From Mycolicibacterium sp. TUM20985 (lineage in GTDB: Bacteria > Actinomycetota > Actinomycetes > Mycobacteriales > Mycobacteriaceae), in NCBI RefSeq assembly GCF_030295745.1, contig NZ_AP027291.1:806001-870000 (forward strand): DNA of 64,000 bases, given 5' to 3'. The notes below the pieces were generated by a model. It searched no databases. It was given only the letters and a program-made list of their open reading frames with translations, and was not told the origin of the DNA. The position numbers and the translations under genes are program-made. This document shows positions 26,894 through 37,021 of the stretch, piece after piece. Numbering within the stretch: position 1 is the stretch's first letter; each line of letters begins with the position of its first letter.

Positions 26894-28150
26894 ATGGCAG
26901 CGAGCCCCCAGGGACTGTGCGAATTCATCGACGCCTCGCCGTCGCCGTTCCACGTGTGCGCGACCGTGGCCCAGCGATTGCGCGCCGCGGGCTTCACCGA
27001 ACTGCTCGAGGGAGACGCCTGGCCCTCCGGGGGTGACGGCTACTTCACGGTGCGCGCCGGCTCGCTCGTCGCATGGAAGGCCGCCGGGGATGGCGCGCCG
27101 TTCCGCATCGTCGGCGGGCACACCGACAGCCCGAACCTCCGGGTCAAACAGCACCCCGATCGCATCGTGGCGGGGTGGCGCGTGGTCGCGCTGGAACCGT
27201 ACGGCGGGGCCTGGCTGAATTCGTGGCTGGACCGCGACCTGGGCATCAGCGGCCGGTTGTCGTTCCGCAACGGTGCACACGTCGAGGACGTCCTGGTGCG
27301 CGTCGACGACCCGATCCTGCGGGTTCCTCAGCTGGCGATCCACCTGTCCGACGACCGCAAGGGCGTGACGTTGGATCCGCAGCGCCACCTCAACGCCGTC
27401 TGGGGCGTCGGCGACCGGACGCGCCCGTTCGTCGACTACGTGGCCGAGCGCGCCGGCGTCGACCCGGTCGCGGTGCTGGCGGCCGATCTGATGACCCACG
27501 ATCTGACGGGCTCCACGTTGGTCGGTGCCGACCGCGAACTGGTCAGTGCACCACGCCTCGACAACCAGGGCACCTGCTACGCCGGGCTGGAGGCGTTCCT
27601 CGCGGCCGAGCCGGGCGGGTACCTGCCCGTGTTGGCGCTGTTCGATCACGAGGAGGTCGGCTCGACGTCGGATCACGGCGCACAGTCCGAGCTCCTGCCG
27701 ACGGTGTTGGAGCGCATCACCTTGGCCGCGGGCGGTACGCGGGAGGACTTCCTTCGCCGGGTGTCCGGTTCGATGGTGGCCTCGGGCGACATGGCCCACG
27801 CCACCCACCCCAACTACCCCGAGCGGCACGAACCGAGCCACCTCATCGAGGTGAACGGAGGTCCGGTGCTCAAGGTGCAGCCGAACCTCCGCTACGCCAC
27901 CGACGGCAGGACGGCGGCAGCCTTCGCGTTGGCCTGTGCTCAGGCCGGGGTGCCGATGCAGCGCTACGAGCACCGCGCCGATCTGCCGTGCGGTTCGACG
28001 ATCGGGCCGATGACGGCGGCGCGCACGGGGATCCCGACGGTCGACGTCGGCGCGGCGCAACTGGCGATGCACTCGGCCCGCGAGTTGATGGGCGCGGCGG
28101 ACGTGCCTGCCTACTCCGCCGCATTGCAGGCCTTTCTGTCACCGGTGTGA
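26894..28150 (+). CDS. pepC: M18 family aminopeptidase
   Basis: A 418-residue metallo-aminopeptidase. Zinc ligands and catalytic residues lie in [46 protein letters not shown] and [15 protein letters not shown], the set expected for M18 enzymes such as aspartyl aminopeptidase. Start at ATG 26894, where similarity to the family begins, with a GGGAGGGG ribosome site about 12 bases before it. It corresponds to Rv0800 (pepC). It releases N-terminal, often acidic, residues from peptides in the cytosol. Confidence 0.92.
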   Translation: MAASPQGLCEFIDASPSPFHVCATVAQRLRAAGFTELLEGDAWPSGGDGYFTVRAGSLVAWKAAGDGAPFRIVGGHTDSPNLRVKQHPDRIVAGWRVVALEPYGGAWLNSWLDRDLGISGRLSFRNGAHVEDVLVRVDDPILRVPQLAIHLSDDRKGVTLDPQRHLNAVWGVGDRTRPFVDYVAERAGVDPVAVLAADLMTHDLTGSTLVGADRELVSAPRLDNQGTCYAGLEAFLAAEPGGYLPVLALFDHEEVGSTSDHGAQSELLPTVLERITLAAGGTREDFLRRVSGSMVASGDMAHATHPNYPERHEPSHLIEVNGGPVLKVQPNLRYATDGRTAAAFALACAQAGVPMQRYEHRADLPCGSTIGPMTAARTGIPTVDVGAAQLAMHSARELMGAADVPAYSAALQAFLSPV

Positions 28151-28164
28151 TCTAGCGTCGAGAC

Positions 28165-28512
28165 ATGACTCTCGACATGGCGATGGTGACCTTCGACTGC
28201 ACAGATCCCGATGCGCTCGCGGCGTGGTGGGCCGACGCCATCGGCGGGGAGCTCAACGCCCTGGCACCAGGTGAATTCGTCATGGTCATCCGTCCGAACG
28301 GTCCGCCGCTGGGCTTCCAGCGGGTGCCCGATCCGACACCGGGGAAGAACAAGGTCCATCTCGACTTTCATACGTCCGACAAGGAGGGCGAGGTCGCCCG
28401 ACTGGTGGCGGCGGGAGCCCGCGAGCTCGGCCGGAACAGCTTCGGCCCCGAATTCGAATGGGTGGTGCTGGCCGACCCCGAGGGCAACGCGTTCTGCGTA
28501 GCGGGCGACTGA
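28165..28512 (+). CDS. VOC (glyoxalase/bleomycin resistance) family protein
   Basis: A 115-residue single-module VOC protein: VTFDCTDPDALAAWWADAIGG, FQRVPDPTPGKNKVHLDFHTSD and WVVLADPEGNAFCV. It belongs to the glyoxalase-like subfamily that is common and uncharacterised in actinobacteria. TAGCGT (28153-28158) lies 6 bases before the ATG, so a leaderless message is predicted. It resembles Rv0801 in position. Confidence 0.85.
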   Translation: MTLDMAMVTFDCTDPDALAAWWADAIGGELNALAPGEFVMVIRPNGPPLGFQRVPDPTPGKNKVHLDFHTSDKEGEVARLVAAGARELGRNSFGPEFEWVVLADPEGNAFCVAGD

Positions 28513-28547
28513 CCGACCGTCGATGCGTTCAATCGGGGTCAAGCCAA

Positions 28548-28553
28548 TAGAAT
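28548..28553 (+). promoter_or_regulatory. -10 box of purL (predicted leaderless)
   Basis: TAGAAT lies 6 bases before the purL GTG, so transcription should start at the start codon itself. No convincing -35 element is present, which is usual for mycobacterial promoters of this type. Confidence 0.55.
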
Positions 28554-28559
28554 GACCTC

Positions 28560-30887
28560 GTGACGTCCGGGTTCTCCCACGAAGTGGACACTGTCGAGCA
28601 AGCCTCTACTACCCCCGATCAGCCGCAGCCGTTCCGCGAACTCGGTCTCAAGGACGACGAGTACGACCGGATCCGCGGCATTCTCGGCCGTCGACCGACC
28701 GACGCCGAGCTCGCGATGTACTCGGTGATGTGGAGCGAGCACTGCTCCTACAAGTCGTCGAAGGTGCATCTGAAGTACTTCGGCGAGACCACGACCGACG
28801 AGATGCGCGCCGGCATGCTCGCAGGCATCGGCGAGAACGCCGGCGTCGTCGACATCGGCGACGGCTGGGCGGTGACCTTCAAGGTCGAATCGCACAACCA
28901 CCCGTCCTACGTCGAGCCCTACCAGGGCGCCGCCACCGGTGTCGGCGGCATCGTCCGCGACATCATGGCGATGGGCGCCCGACCGGTCGCGGTGATGGAC
29001 CAGCTGCGCTTCGGCGCCGCCGACGCACCGGACACCCGCCGGGTGCTCGACGGCGTCGTCCGCGGCGTCGGTGGCTACGGCAACTCCCTCGGCCTGCCCA
29101 ACATCGGCGGCGAGACCGTCTTCGACCCGTCCTACGCGGGCAACCCCCTGGTGAATGCGTTGTGCGTCGGCGTCCTGCGCAAGGAAGACCTGCACCTGGC
29201 CTTCGCATCGGGAGCAGGCAACAAGATCATCCTGTTCGGCGCCCGCACCGGACTCGACGGCATCGGCGGGGTCTCGGTGCTCGCGTCGGAGACCTTCGGC
29301 GGGGACGAGGGGGGCGGACACGGAGGCGGAGCTGGGCCATCGGGGAGCCCGGGTCGCAAGAAGCTGCCCTCGGTCCAGGTCGGTGACCCCTTCATGGAGA
29401 AGGTCCTCATCGAATGCTGCCTCGAGCTGTACGCGGCCGGGTTGGTGATCGGTATTCAGGATCTGGGCGGCGCGGGATTGTCATGTGCCACTTCGGAACT
29501 CGCATCCGCGGGCGACGGCGGTATGTCGATCGAATTGGATCGGGTGCCGCTACGCGCCAGGTTCATGACCCCCGCGGAGGTGCTGTCCAGCGAGTCGCAA
29601 GAACGCATGTGCGCGGTCGTGGCACCGGAGAACGTGGACGCGTTCATGGCGGTGTGCCGAAAGTGGGAGGTGCTCGCCACCGTCATCGGCGAAGTCACCG
29701 ACGGTGACCGGCTGCAGATCACCTGGAACGGCGAAACGGTCGTCGACGTACCGCCCAGAACCGTCGCCCACGAAGGCCCGGTCTACGAGCGGCCGGTGGC
29801 GCGGCCCGACACTCAGGACGCCCTCATCGCGGATACGTCCGCAGCGTTGCCGCGACCCTCGACGGGTGATGAGTTGCGTGCGACTTTGCTTGCGCTCCTT
29901 GGCAGTCCGCACCTCTGCAGCCGCGCGTTCATCACCGAGCAGTACGACCGATACGTGCGAGGTAACACCGTCCTCGCCGAACATGCCGACGGTGGCGTTC
30001 TGCGCATCGACGAGGCCACCGGTCGCGGTGTCGCGATCTCGACTGATGCGTCCGGGCGCTACACGTTCCTCGATCCGTACACCGGCGCCCAGCTGGCCCT
30101 GGCCGAGGCGTACCGCAACGTCGCCGTCACCGGAGCCACGCCGGTCGCCGTCACCAACTGCCTGAACTTCGGCTCGCCAGAGGATCCCGGCGTCATGTGG
30201 CAGTTCTCCCAAGCCGTCCGCGGACTCGCGGATGGCTGTGCTGCGCTTGGTATTCCGGTCACCGGCGGCAACGTGAGCTTCTACAATCAAACCGGCACCA
30301 CGGCGATTCTGCCCACCCCGGTGGTCGGGGTGCTCGGCGTCATCGACGACGTGAGCCGTCGCATTCCCACGGCCTTCGGCACCGAACCGGGCGAGACGCT
30401 CATCCTGCTCGGCGACACCCGCGACGAGTTCGACGGATCCATCTGGGCCCAGGTCACCGCGGATCATCTCGGGGGCGTGCCGCCGAGGGTCGACCTCGCC
30501 CGCGAACAGGTGCTGGCAGAGGTGCTGGCCGCGGCGTCCCGAGATGGCTTGATCTCCTCGGCCCACGACCTCTCCGAGGGTGGGCTGGCCCAGGCCGTCG
30601 TGGAGGCGGCGCTGGCGGGCGAAACTGGTTGTCGGATCGTTCTTCCCGAGGGGTCGGACCCGTTCGTGGCGCTCTTCTCCGAGTCTGCTGGGCGGGTGCT
30701 GGTCGCGGTGCCGCGGACCGAGGAGAGCCGGTTCCGGGCGATGTGCGAGGCACGCGGCCTGCCCGCCGACCGCATCGGCGTGGTCGACGAGGGCAGCACC
30801 TCCATCGACGTCCAGGACCAGTTCTCGGTCACCCTCGATGAGCTGCGCCGCACGTCGGAGGGCGTGTTGCCCGGACTGTTCGGGTGA
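28560..30887 (+). CDS. purL: FGAM synthase large subunit PurL
   Basis: PurL uses ATP and PurQ-derived ammonia to make formylglycinamidine ribonucleotide. The 775 residues show the short-type PurL layout of two AIRS-like halves: [63 protein letters not shown], and in the second half [14 protein letters not shown] and [13 protein letters not shown] glycine-rich stretch ([19 protein letters not shown], residues about 246-265) looks slightly expanded. GTG start; the stop overlaps the next gene (GTGA). Confidence 0.97.
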   Translation: MTSGFSHEVDTVEQASTTPDQPQPFRELGLKDDEYDRIRGILGRRPTDAELAMYSVMWSEHCSYKSSKVHLKYFGETTTDEMRAGMLAGIGENAGVVDIGDGWAVTFKVESHNHPSYVEPYQGAATGVGGIVRDIMAMGARPVAVMDQLRFGAADAPDTRRVLDGVVRGVGGYGNSLGLPNIGGETVFDPSYAGNPLVNALCVGVLRKEDLHLAFASGAGNKIILFGARTGLDGIGGVSVLASETFGGDEGGGHGGGAGPSGSPGRKKLPSVQVGDPFMEKVLIECCLELYAAGLVIGIQDLGGAGLSCATSELASAGDGGMSIELDRVPLRARFMTPAEVLSSESQERMCAVVAPENVDAFMAVCRKWEVLATVIGEVTDGDRLQITWNGETVVDVPPRTVAHEGPVYERPVARPDTQDALIADTSAALPRPSTGDELRATLLALLGSPHLCSRAFITEQYDRYVRGNTVLAEHADGGVLRIDEATGRGVAISTDASGRYTFLDPYTGAQLALAEAYRNVAVTGATPVAVTNCLNFGSPEDPGVMWQFSQAVRGLADGCAALGIPVTGGNVSFYNQTGTTAILPTPVVGVLGVIDDVSRRIPTAFGTEPGETLILLGDTRDEFDGSIWAQVTADHLGGVPPRVDLAREQVLAEVLAAASRDGLISSAHDLSEGGLAQAVVEAALAGETGCRIVLPEGSDPFVALFSESAGRVLVAVPRTEESRFRAMCEARGLPADRIGVVDEGSTSIDVQDQFSVTLDELRRTSEGVLPGLFG

Positions 30888-32647
30888 GGGCGGAAACCCA
30901 CGACATCATCGGCGCATCCGTCGCCGACGAACCACCAGGCCCGCTGCGGCCACGACGTCATCCGTTACTGGTGTGGGCGTGGAGCCTGCTCCGACTCGAC
31001 TTCGGCGGCGTCGCCGTCGCCACGGTCTTCTTCTGCCTGTCGCTGACACCGTCGCTGTTGCCGAGGGATTGGCTGTTCCAAGGGTTGATCGGGGGCATCA
31101 ACGCGTCGATCGGGTATGCCATCGGCGTCGTCCTCGCCAAGGCGTTCCACCGCTTTGCCCTCCGGCACCGCCAATGGTGGCCACCGCCAAGGAGGACGTT
31201 GAACGCGGTGAAGGTCGGCACCGTCGTCGTCTCGATCGTGGTCTGCGTGTCGATGCTGATCCCGGCGGCCGCCTGGCAGCGTCAGGTGTCCGCCGAGATG
31301 GGCATCGCAGGGCCCGCCACGCTGGGGTATCTGCGCACCCTGGTGGCGGCCGTCCTCGTCGGCGGTGCGTGCGTCTGCGTGACGCGGGTGCTGTACGACG
31401 CCATCAAATGGCTTGCCAGCGCGTTGATCCGGCGGTGGCGTCTGCACCAGGAGGTCGCCCTGTTCATTGGGACCTCGATCGTCGTCATCCTGGTGATCAC
31501 CCTCGTCAATGGCGTGCTCTACCGCGGTTTCCTGGTCGGCGCGAGCCGAGTGTTCCAGCCGCAGAACTACACCACCCGCGACGGTGTCGTCGAGCCTACG
31601 GAACCCGAGAAGTCCGGCAGCCCTACGTCCTTCGCGCCCTGGGAGACGCTCGGATTTCAAGGCCGGAACTTCGTCGCCAGCGGCCCGCACGCGGCTGAGC
31701 TCACCCGCCTCACCGGCCGGCCCGCCAAGGAGCCGATCCGCGTCTATGCGGGACTGGAGACCGCAGACTCCGATCAGGCGAGAGCCGACGTCGTCGTCCG
31801 CGAGCTGGTGCGCACCGGCGCCTTCGCGCGCAAGTTGCTCGTGCTCGTCCCGACCACCGGGACGGGCTGGATCAACCCCGTGGCCGCCAGGGCGATCGAG
31901 ACCATGTACGGCGGCGACACCGCGCTCGTTGGCGTGCAGTATTCCTATCTGCCGAGCTGGATCTCGTTCCTCGGCGACCGGGAGAAGTCCGTCGAATCGG
32001 GCCGCGTCCTCATCGACGCGGTCCACGACCGGTGGTCACTCCTGCCGCCAGGGAACCGGCCGAAGCTGGTCCTCTACGGAGAGAGTCTCGGCTCACTGGC
32101 GGGCCAGGGTGCGTTTCCGTGGCTGCCCGACGTCGCGCGCAGGGGTTTCTCGGCGGTGCTGTGGGTGGGTCCCCCGAACGAGAGCGCACTGTGGAGTGGG
32201 CTGGTGCAGCGTCGCGATCCCGGGAGCATCGAAGTCGAACCGCGGTACGACAACGGCCGCACGGTGCGCTTCTCGCAGGCGAACGACGGCGTCGCCGTCG
32301 CCAAGATCGGCGAGCCGGAGTGGCAGGGCACGCGAGTGCTGTTCCTGCAGCACGCCTCCGACCCGATCGTCTGGTGGTCACCGGAGTTGGTGTTCTCCCG
32401 TCCCGACTGGCTCGTCGAGCCGGCGGGCGTGGACCGCACGACGTCGATGCGCTGGTATCCGATCGTCACGTTCTGGCAGGTGAGCGCCGACATGACCAAC
32501 GCCTCCGGTGTCCCCGCCGGCCATGGTCACAACTACGGTGACGCCGTGCTCGACGGCTGGGCCGCGGTCATTCCGCCGGACGGCTGGACGGCCGCCGACA
32601 CCGCCCGGGTGCGGGCGGCGCTGCAGCAGGTAGGCACCGAGTACTGA
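30884..32647 (+). CDS. Membrane-anchored alpha/beta-hydrolase (Abhydrolase_9 family)
   Basis: A 587-residue protein. The N-terminal part carries about five membrane helices with the family stretch [22 protein letters not shown]. The C-terminal catalytic domain has the nucleophile elbow [15 protein letters not shown] and a His in [11 protein letters not shown]. Proteins of this actinobacterial family are thought to be lipases or esterases acting at the envelope, but substrates are unknown to me. GTG start overlapping the purL stop by 4 bases; 1-base overlap with the next gene (TGATG). The set purL-hydrolase-CPBP is thus one translationally linked unit. Confidence 0.86.
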   Translation: MRAETHDIIGASVADEPPGPLRPRRHPLLVWAWSLLRLDFGGVAVATVFFCLSLTPSLLPRDWLFQGLIGGINASIGYAIGVVLAKAFHRFALRHRQWWPPPRRTLNAVKVGTVVVSIVVCVSMLIPAAAWQRQVSAEMGIAGPATLGYLRTLVAAVLVGGACVCVTRVLYDAIKWLASALIRRWRLHQEVALFIGTSIVVILVITLVNGVLYRGFLVGASRVFQPQNYTTRDGVVEPTEPEKSGSPTSFAPWETLGFQGRNFVASGPHAAELTRLTGRPAKEPIRVYAGLETADSDQARADVVVRELVRTGAFARKLLVLVPTTGTGWINPVAARAIETMYGGDTALVGVQYSYLPSWISFLGDREKSVESGRVLIDAVHDRWSLLPPGNRPKLVLYGESLGSLAGQGAFPWLPDVARRGFSAVLWVGPPNESALWSGLVQRRDPGSIEVEPRYDNGRTVRFSQANDGVAVAKIGEPEWQGTRVLFLQHASDPIVWWSPELVFSRPDWLVEPAGVDRTTSMRWYPIVTFWQVSADMTNASGVPAGHGHNYGDAVLDGWAAVIPPDGWTAADTARVRAALQQVGTEY

Positions 32648-33261
32648 TGCGCAGCAGTACCTTTCGGGCGCTGAGTCTGGCGCTCGCGCTCATCGGCTGG
32701 AGCGGGCTGGTGGCGCCGAGGCTGCCGCCGCGTTGGCTGGTTCCGGCTCAGGCGGCGCTCGGGGGCCTACTCGTCGCGACCACCGATGCGCCGCTGGGGT
32801 TTCGACCACCGGCATCGTGGCACGGAGCCAGGCTGGGTCTCGCCGTGGCCGGTGTCGTGACGGCGGTGGTGGCAGCGTCCACGGTGGTCCCCGCCGTACG
32901 GCGCGGCATGCTGCAGCGGGAGCTACCCCGGCCGGCAGCGGCATGGCTGCTGGTGCGCATCCCGGTCGGCACGGTCTGGTCGGAGGAGGCCGCGTTCCGG
33001 GCTGCGCTCGGAACCGTTGCAGCACGCGCGTTCGGACCGACCCGCGGCCGCGTTCTGCAAGCGGCGACGTTCGGACTCTCGCACGTCGCCGATGCGCGCG
33101 GCACGGGTGAGTCGGTCGCAGGCACGGTGCTCGTCACCGGCGTCGCCGGCTGGCTGTTCGGCTGGCTGTACGACCGCTCGGGGAGCCTGCTCGCGCCTAT
33201 GCTCGCGCACCTGTCGATCAACGAGGGGGGAGCGCTGGCCGCGCTGGCGGTCAAGCGGTGA
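32647..33261 (+). CDS. CPBP family intramembrane metalloprotease
   Basis: A 204-residue membrane protein of the Rce1/CAAX-like family. The active-site motifs are present: EEAAFRAALG (EExxxR) at residues about 114-123, FGLSHVADA (FxxxH-like) and a C-terminal LAHLSINEGG. Helices surround each motif. The ATG overlaps the preceding stop by one base. It corresponds to Rv0804 in location. The substrate is unknown; family members process prenylated or bacteriocin-like peptides. Confidence 0.85.
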   Translation: MRSSTFRALSLALALIGWSGLVAPRLPPRWLVPAQAALGGLLVATTDAPLGFRPPASWHGARLGLAVAGVVTAVVAASTVVPAVRRGMLQRELPRPAAAWLLVRIPVGTVWSEEAAFRAALGTVAARAFGPTRGRVLQAATFGLSHVADARGTGESVAGTVLVTGVAGWLFGWLYDRSGSLLAPMLAHLSINEGGALAALAVKR

Positions 33262-33613
33262 CGGCGACCGGCAGGTACGGCGTGATGTTGTTCAGCGCGC
33301 GCCCGACGTAGTCGTCCTTCTCGCCCACGGGGGCCACGTAGTGGACCGCGCTCTCGGCGGCGGCGAGACCGTCGAGTCGCGCGATCACCCAGGCGGCGAG
33401 GTACACCGACGCGAGGCAGCCACCGGCGGTGGCCACGTCGTCCTTGGCGAAGAAGGGTTGCTCGAGAACGTCGACGCCAGCGGCGAGCACCCACGGCTTC
33501 GTGGTCAGGTCCGTACACGCGGGCACGTCGCCCAGTAGACCGAGTTTCGCCAACAGCAAGGTGCCCGAACACTGCGCCCCCAACGCCTTCAATACCGTCC
33601 ATCGAACGTGCCA
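33251..33613 (-). pseudogene. 5'-truncated DJ-1/PfpI family gene
   Basis: The readable part (113 residues from TTG 33592) is the C-terminal half of a DJ-1/PfpI-type protein: KALGAQCSGTLLLAKLGLL contains the nucleophilic Cys elbow, followed by ACTDLTTKPWVLAAGVDVLEQPF and GGCLASVYLAAWVIARLDGLAA. The N-terminal ~100 residues, which hold the first strands and the conserved Glu, are missing. The frame runs back without a usable ATG or GTG to a TGA upstream. The 3' end overlaps the CPBP gene by 11 bases. I read it as a decayed gene; a short functional product is less likely. Confidence 0.65.
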
Positions 33614-33738
33614 TCCGCACCACGACCTGGAACAACCCCGCGGTGATGACGGCGATCGCAGGGATCAACCGACCTGGTCAACCTGCAACCGCTCTGGGAA
33701 CGGTGCGACGCGTCGTCGACGAGCACACCAACCGCTGA
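33601..33738 (+). pseudogene. C-terminal remnant of an unidentified gene
   Basis: Between the truncated DJ-1 gene and the MCE gene, the plus strand holds 45 codons with coding-like character: it begins IERAIRTTTWNNPAVMTAIAG, continues INRPGQPATALGTVRRVVDEH and ends in TNR and a TGA at 33736-33738. No start codon or upstream part is present. I cannot name the parent family. It may be the tail of a gene that was fused to the DJ-1 remnant by a deletion with a breakpoint near 33595-33610. Confidence 0.4.
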
Positions 33739-33741
33739 AGC

Positions 33742-34947
33742 TCAGGGGTTGATGGTGAGCTCCCCGATCTGCCTACCCCACACGTAGTCGATGGCGATCG
33801 GTTGGCCCAGCTCGATGTGGTTGTAGGGGGCGAGGCTGAAGCCGGTGTCCATCACCAGATACGGGTGTGGCCATAGGTCGTAGGTCACCTTCTGCCAGCA
33901 TCCTGGTCGGCCCTCCGGCCCGCCGTGGGCGTTGATGCGGGGCAGATTGTCGGGATAGATGTAGGGATTGCCCGCGCCCAACACCGTCCCGTAGGCCGCC
34001 AGCGAATAGCCGTTGTCACCACCGAGGGCGGTCGCGATCCTTGGACCGACGTCGTGATAGTTGCGCAGCGAGCAGAAGATCATGCCGCGGTAGTCGTCCA
34101 GCAGTTTGGTGGTGGGCATCAGGTCCGCTGCGCTGCGGACCAGGAAGGGGCCGGCACGTTCGAGCGGGTCCGCGGCCGTCTCGCCGAATCCGACCGCGGC
34201 CATCAGGGCGGCGTCGACGTCGCGAAGCTGGGCGTTGAGCGTGCGCGCCGGGATGACCGCTGCGTCCAGGCCGTCGAATATGTCCGGCGAGGCGGCGGCG
34301 TAGACGTCGGCCAGGTCGGCGGTCCGTTGCACGTCGGTGCGGATCCGGGGCATCAGCGGGTTGACGTCACCGAGGATCACGTTCGCGTTCTCCAGCGACT
34401 CCCCGAATTTGCTGCCGAGACCGGTCAAACCCTCGGCGGCTGCGGTCAGCGTCTGGTTGAGCTTGATCGGGTCCACCTTGTCGGCGATCGACGTGACCGT
34501 CTCGAACAAGGTGTTGAACTCCGTGGTGACGGACTGCACCCGGATCACCTCATCACGCGAAAGTGCCCGTGGCGAAGGTGTTTCCGGTGAGCTGAACGAC
34601 ACGTACTTGTTGCCGAAGACCGTGTTCGCCCGGACGTCGGCGATCACGTTGGACGGGATCGACGCCAGGTACCGGTCCTGCACCTCGAGCGTGAGCATCG
34701 CCTGCTCGGTACCGCCGACCTCGGCGGCGTCGATGCGCGCCACCCGTCCAATCTCGACGCCGTTGAGAGTCACCTTCGAACCGGGATCCACCACCAGACC
34801 GGCGCGGCCCGAGAGCACCCGGATCTCGGTCTGCGCGACGAAGTCGCCTCGATACTGCTTGGCGAACAGAAAACCCAAGAGCACCACGATGGCTACCAGC
34901 ACCGCGCCCGCCAGCTTGTATGGCGGGCGGTGGCGGTCGAAAACCAT
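33742..34947 (-). CDS. Orphan MCE family (MlaD-domain) protein
   Basis: A 401-residue protein with one N-terminal membrane anchor (LAGAVLVAIVVLLGFLFAKQYRG) and an MCE/MlaD domain just after it (EIRVLSGRAGLVVDPGSKVTLNGVEIGRVARID). The C-terminal half (VNPLMPRIRTDVQRTADLADVYAAASPDIFDGL) is the extended helical/needle part seen in actinobacterial Mce proteins, which bind lipids or sterols outside the membrane. There are no yrbE permease genes or other mce paralogues around it, so it would have to join a transporter encoded elsewhere. TAGTCT (complement of 34954-34959) lies 6 bases before the ATG. Confidence 0.88.
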   Translation of the reverse strand: MVFDRHRPPYKLAGAVLVAIVVLLGFLFAKQYRGDFVAQTEIRVLSGRAGLVVDPGSKVTLNGVEIGRVARIDAAEVGGTEQAMLTLEVQDRYLASIPSNVIADVRANTVFGNKYVSFSSPETPSPRALSRDEVIRVQSVTTEFNTLFETVTSIADKVDPIKLNQTLTAAAEGLTGLGSKFGESLENANVILGDVNPLMPRIRTDVQRTADLADVYAAASPDIFDGLDAAVIPARTLNAQLRDVDAALMAAVGFGETAADPLERAGPFLVRSAADLMPTTKLLDDYRGMIFCSLRNYHDVGPRIATALGGDNGYSLAAYGTVLGAGNPYIYPDNLPRINAHGGPEGRPGCWQKVTYDLWPHPYLVMDTGFSLAPYNHIELGQPIAIDYVWGRQIGELTINP

Positions 34948-34963
34948 TTTGGGAGACTAGGGG

Positions 34964-35356
34964 ATGGCCGTCCGACGTACAGCGGATCCGACGAAGACCC
35001 GCGCGGCCGTGTCGGCGGTCGCCGACTGGCTGCGCGACGACACCGCCGCGACACCGCCGCGCACCGACCTCGCCGACGCCGTGCGTTTGACGGCCAGGAC
35101 GTTGGCCGCGTCGGCGCCCGGGGCGAGCGTCGAGGTCAGGGTGCCACCGTTCGTTGCGGTGCAGTGCATCTCGGGGCTGGCGCATACCCGCGGGAACCCG
35201 CCGAACGTGGTCGAGACCGATCCGCGGACCTGGCTGCGGCTGGCGACCGGACTTCTCACGATGGCCGACGCCGTGAGGACCGGTGCGATGCAGTCCTCGG
35301 GATCCCGAGCCGGTGAGGTCGCCGAATGGCTGCCCATCGTCGAACTGCCGAAATGA
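34964..35356 (+). CDS. Sterol carrier protein-like (SCP) family protein
   Basis: A 130-residue soluble protein. The C-terminal region VPPFVAVQCISGLAHTRGNPPNVVETDPRTWLRLATG matches the actinobacterial sterol-carrier-like family (Rv0807 in M. tuberculosis, immediately before purF). The N-terminus is helical (TKTRAAVSAVADWLRDD). It starts 16 bases from the divergent MCE gene, so the two share a promoter zone. Lipid binding is inferred from the family only. Confidence 0.72.
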   Translation: MAVRRTADPTKTRAAVSAVADWLRDDTAATPPRTDLADAVRLTARTLAASAPGASVEVRVPPFVAVQCISGLAHTRGNPPNVVETDPRTWLRLATGLLTMADAVRTGAMQSSGSRAGEVAEWLPIVELPK

Positions 35357-35472
35357 ACCCAGGGGTCCTGGTGTTGAAGTATTCGCCGACACCTCACTTC
35401 GATTCCACCTTCGAGCGGGGTTGACCGTAGACTGAGCCACGTCACCCACCGCCCCCAGGGAGCAGACTGATC

Positions 35473-37008
35473 GTGACCGCCGAGCAGATCGACCAGCCGG
35501 AAGACGAACCCAAGGAAGAGTGCGGCGTCTTCGGCGTCTGGGCTCCCGGCGAGGACGTGGCGAAGCTCACGTACTACGGGTTGTATGCCCTGCAGCACAG
35601 AGGTCAGGAAGCGGCGGGCATCGCCGTAGCCGACGGCTCCCAGGTGCTGGTGTTCAAGGATCTCGGTCTGGTCAGTCAGGTCTTCGACGAGCAGACGCTC
35701 GCCGCGATGGAGGGGCACGTCGCCGTCGGCCACTGCCGCTACTCCACGACCGGCTCCACCACGTGGGAGAACGCGCAGCCGGTGTTCCGGAACACCGCCG
35801 CGGGCACCGGTGTCGCGCTCGGCCACAACGGCAATCTGGTCAACACCACCGAACTCGCTGCCCGTGCCCGCGAGGCGGGGCTCATCGACACCCGCGGCGC
35901 CACCGCCGCCACCACCGACTCGGACATCCTGGGCGCGCTGCTCGCCCACGGTGCCGCCGACGCCACGCTGGAGCAGGCCGCGTTGGAGCTGCTGCCCACC
36001 GTCCGCGGCGCCTTCTGCCTGACGTTCATGGACGAGAACACGCTCTACGCGGCGCGGGACCCGTACGGCGTCCGGCCGCTATCGCTCGGTCGGCTGGACC
36101 GCGGTTGGGTGGTGGCCTCGGAAACCGCTGCACTCGACATCGTGGGCGCCGCGTTCGTTCGCGACATCGAGCCCGGTGAACTGCTCGCCATCGACGCCGA
36201 CGGCGTCCGTTCCACCCGCTTCGCCAACCCGACGCCCAAGGGTTGCGTCTTCGAGTACGTCTACCTGGCCCGGCCCGACAGCACCATTGCCGGCCGCTCC
36301 GTGCACGCCACCCGCGTCGACATCGGCAAGCGGCTCGCCCGTGAGAGTCCGGTCGATGCCGACTTGGTGATCGGCGTGCCGGAATCCGGCATTCCCGCCG
36401 CGGTCGGATATGCCCAGGAATCGGGCATCCCCTACGGCCAAGGCTTGATGAAGAACGCCTACGTGGGTCGGACCTTCATCCAGCCGTCGCAAACCATCCG
36501 CCAACTCGGCATCAGGCTCAAGCTCAATCCGCTGAAGGAAGTCATCCGCGGCAAGCGGTTGATCGTCGTCGACGACTCGATCGTCCGCGGCAACACCCAG
36601 CGCGCGCTGATCAGGATGCTGCGGGAGGCCGGTGCCCTCGAGGTACACGTCCGGATCGCGTCTCCACCGGTGAAGTGGCCGTGCTTCTACGGCATCGACT
36701 TCGCCACCCCGGCCGAGCTGATCGCAAACGCGTCCAACGCGGGTGCCAACGAAGCGGAGATGCTCGACGCGGTGCGCCGTGCGATCGGTGCCGACAGCCT
36801 GAGCTACATCTCGCATCAAGGCATGATTTCTTCCACCGAGCAGCCCGCCTCACGCCTGTGCTCGGCCTGCTTCGACGGGGAGTACCCGATCGAGCTGCCC
36901 ACTGAATCCGCACTGGGAAAGAACGTCATCGAGCACATGCTGGCGAACGCGGCCCGTACGGGCCTGCAGTCCGACAACGACAACGCCTCGGCGCTGCGTC
37001 GGCCCTAA
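35473..37008 (+). CDS. purF: Amidophosphoribosyltransferase
   Basis: PurF makes phosphoribosylamine from PRPP and glutamine, the first committed step of purine synthesis. The 511 residues include a short propeptide (to about residue 16) that would be cut before the N-terminal nucleophile Cys in EECGVFG. The glutaminase domain has LYALQHRGQEAAGIAV and the phosphoribosyltransferase domain has VPESGIPAAVGYAQESGIPY and the PRPP loop IVVDDSIVRGNTQ. GTG start with AGGGAG (35457-35462). TAGACT (35428-35433) is a likely -10 box, giving a short leader. Confidence 0.97.
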   Translation: MTAEQIDQPEDEPKEECGVFGVWAPGEDVAKLTYYGLYALQHRGQEAAGIAVADGSQVLVFKDLGLVSQVFDEQTLAAMEGHVAVGHCRYSTTGSTTWENAQPVFRNTAAGTGVALGHNGNLVNTTELAARAREAGLIDTRGATAATTDSDILGALLAHGAADATLEQAALELLPTVRGAFCLTFMDENTLYAARDPYGVRPLSLGRLDRGWVVASETAALDIVGAAFVRDIEPGELLAIDADGVRSTRFANPTPKGCVFEYVYLARPDSTIAGRSVHATRVDIGKRLARESPVDADLVIGVPESGIPAAVGYAQESGIPYGQGLMKNAYVGRTFIQPSQTIRQLGIRLKLNPLKEVIRGKRLIVVDDSIVRGNTQRALIRMLREAGALEVHVRIASPPVKWPCFYGIDFATPAELIANASNAGANEAEMLDAVRRAIGADSLSYISHQGMISSTEQPASRLCSACFDGEYPIELPTESALGKNVIEHMLANAARTGLQSDNDNASALRRP

Positions 37009-37021
37009 CGGTCGCTGAAAG

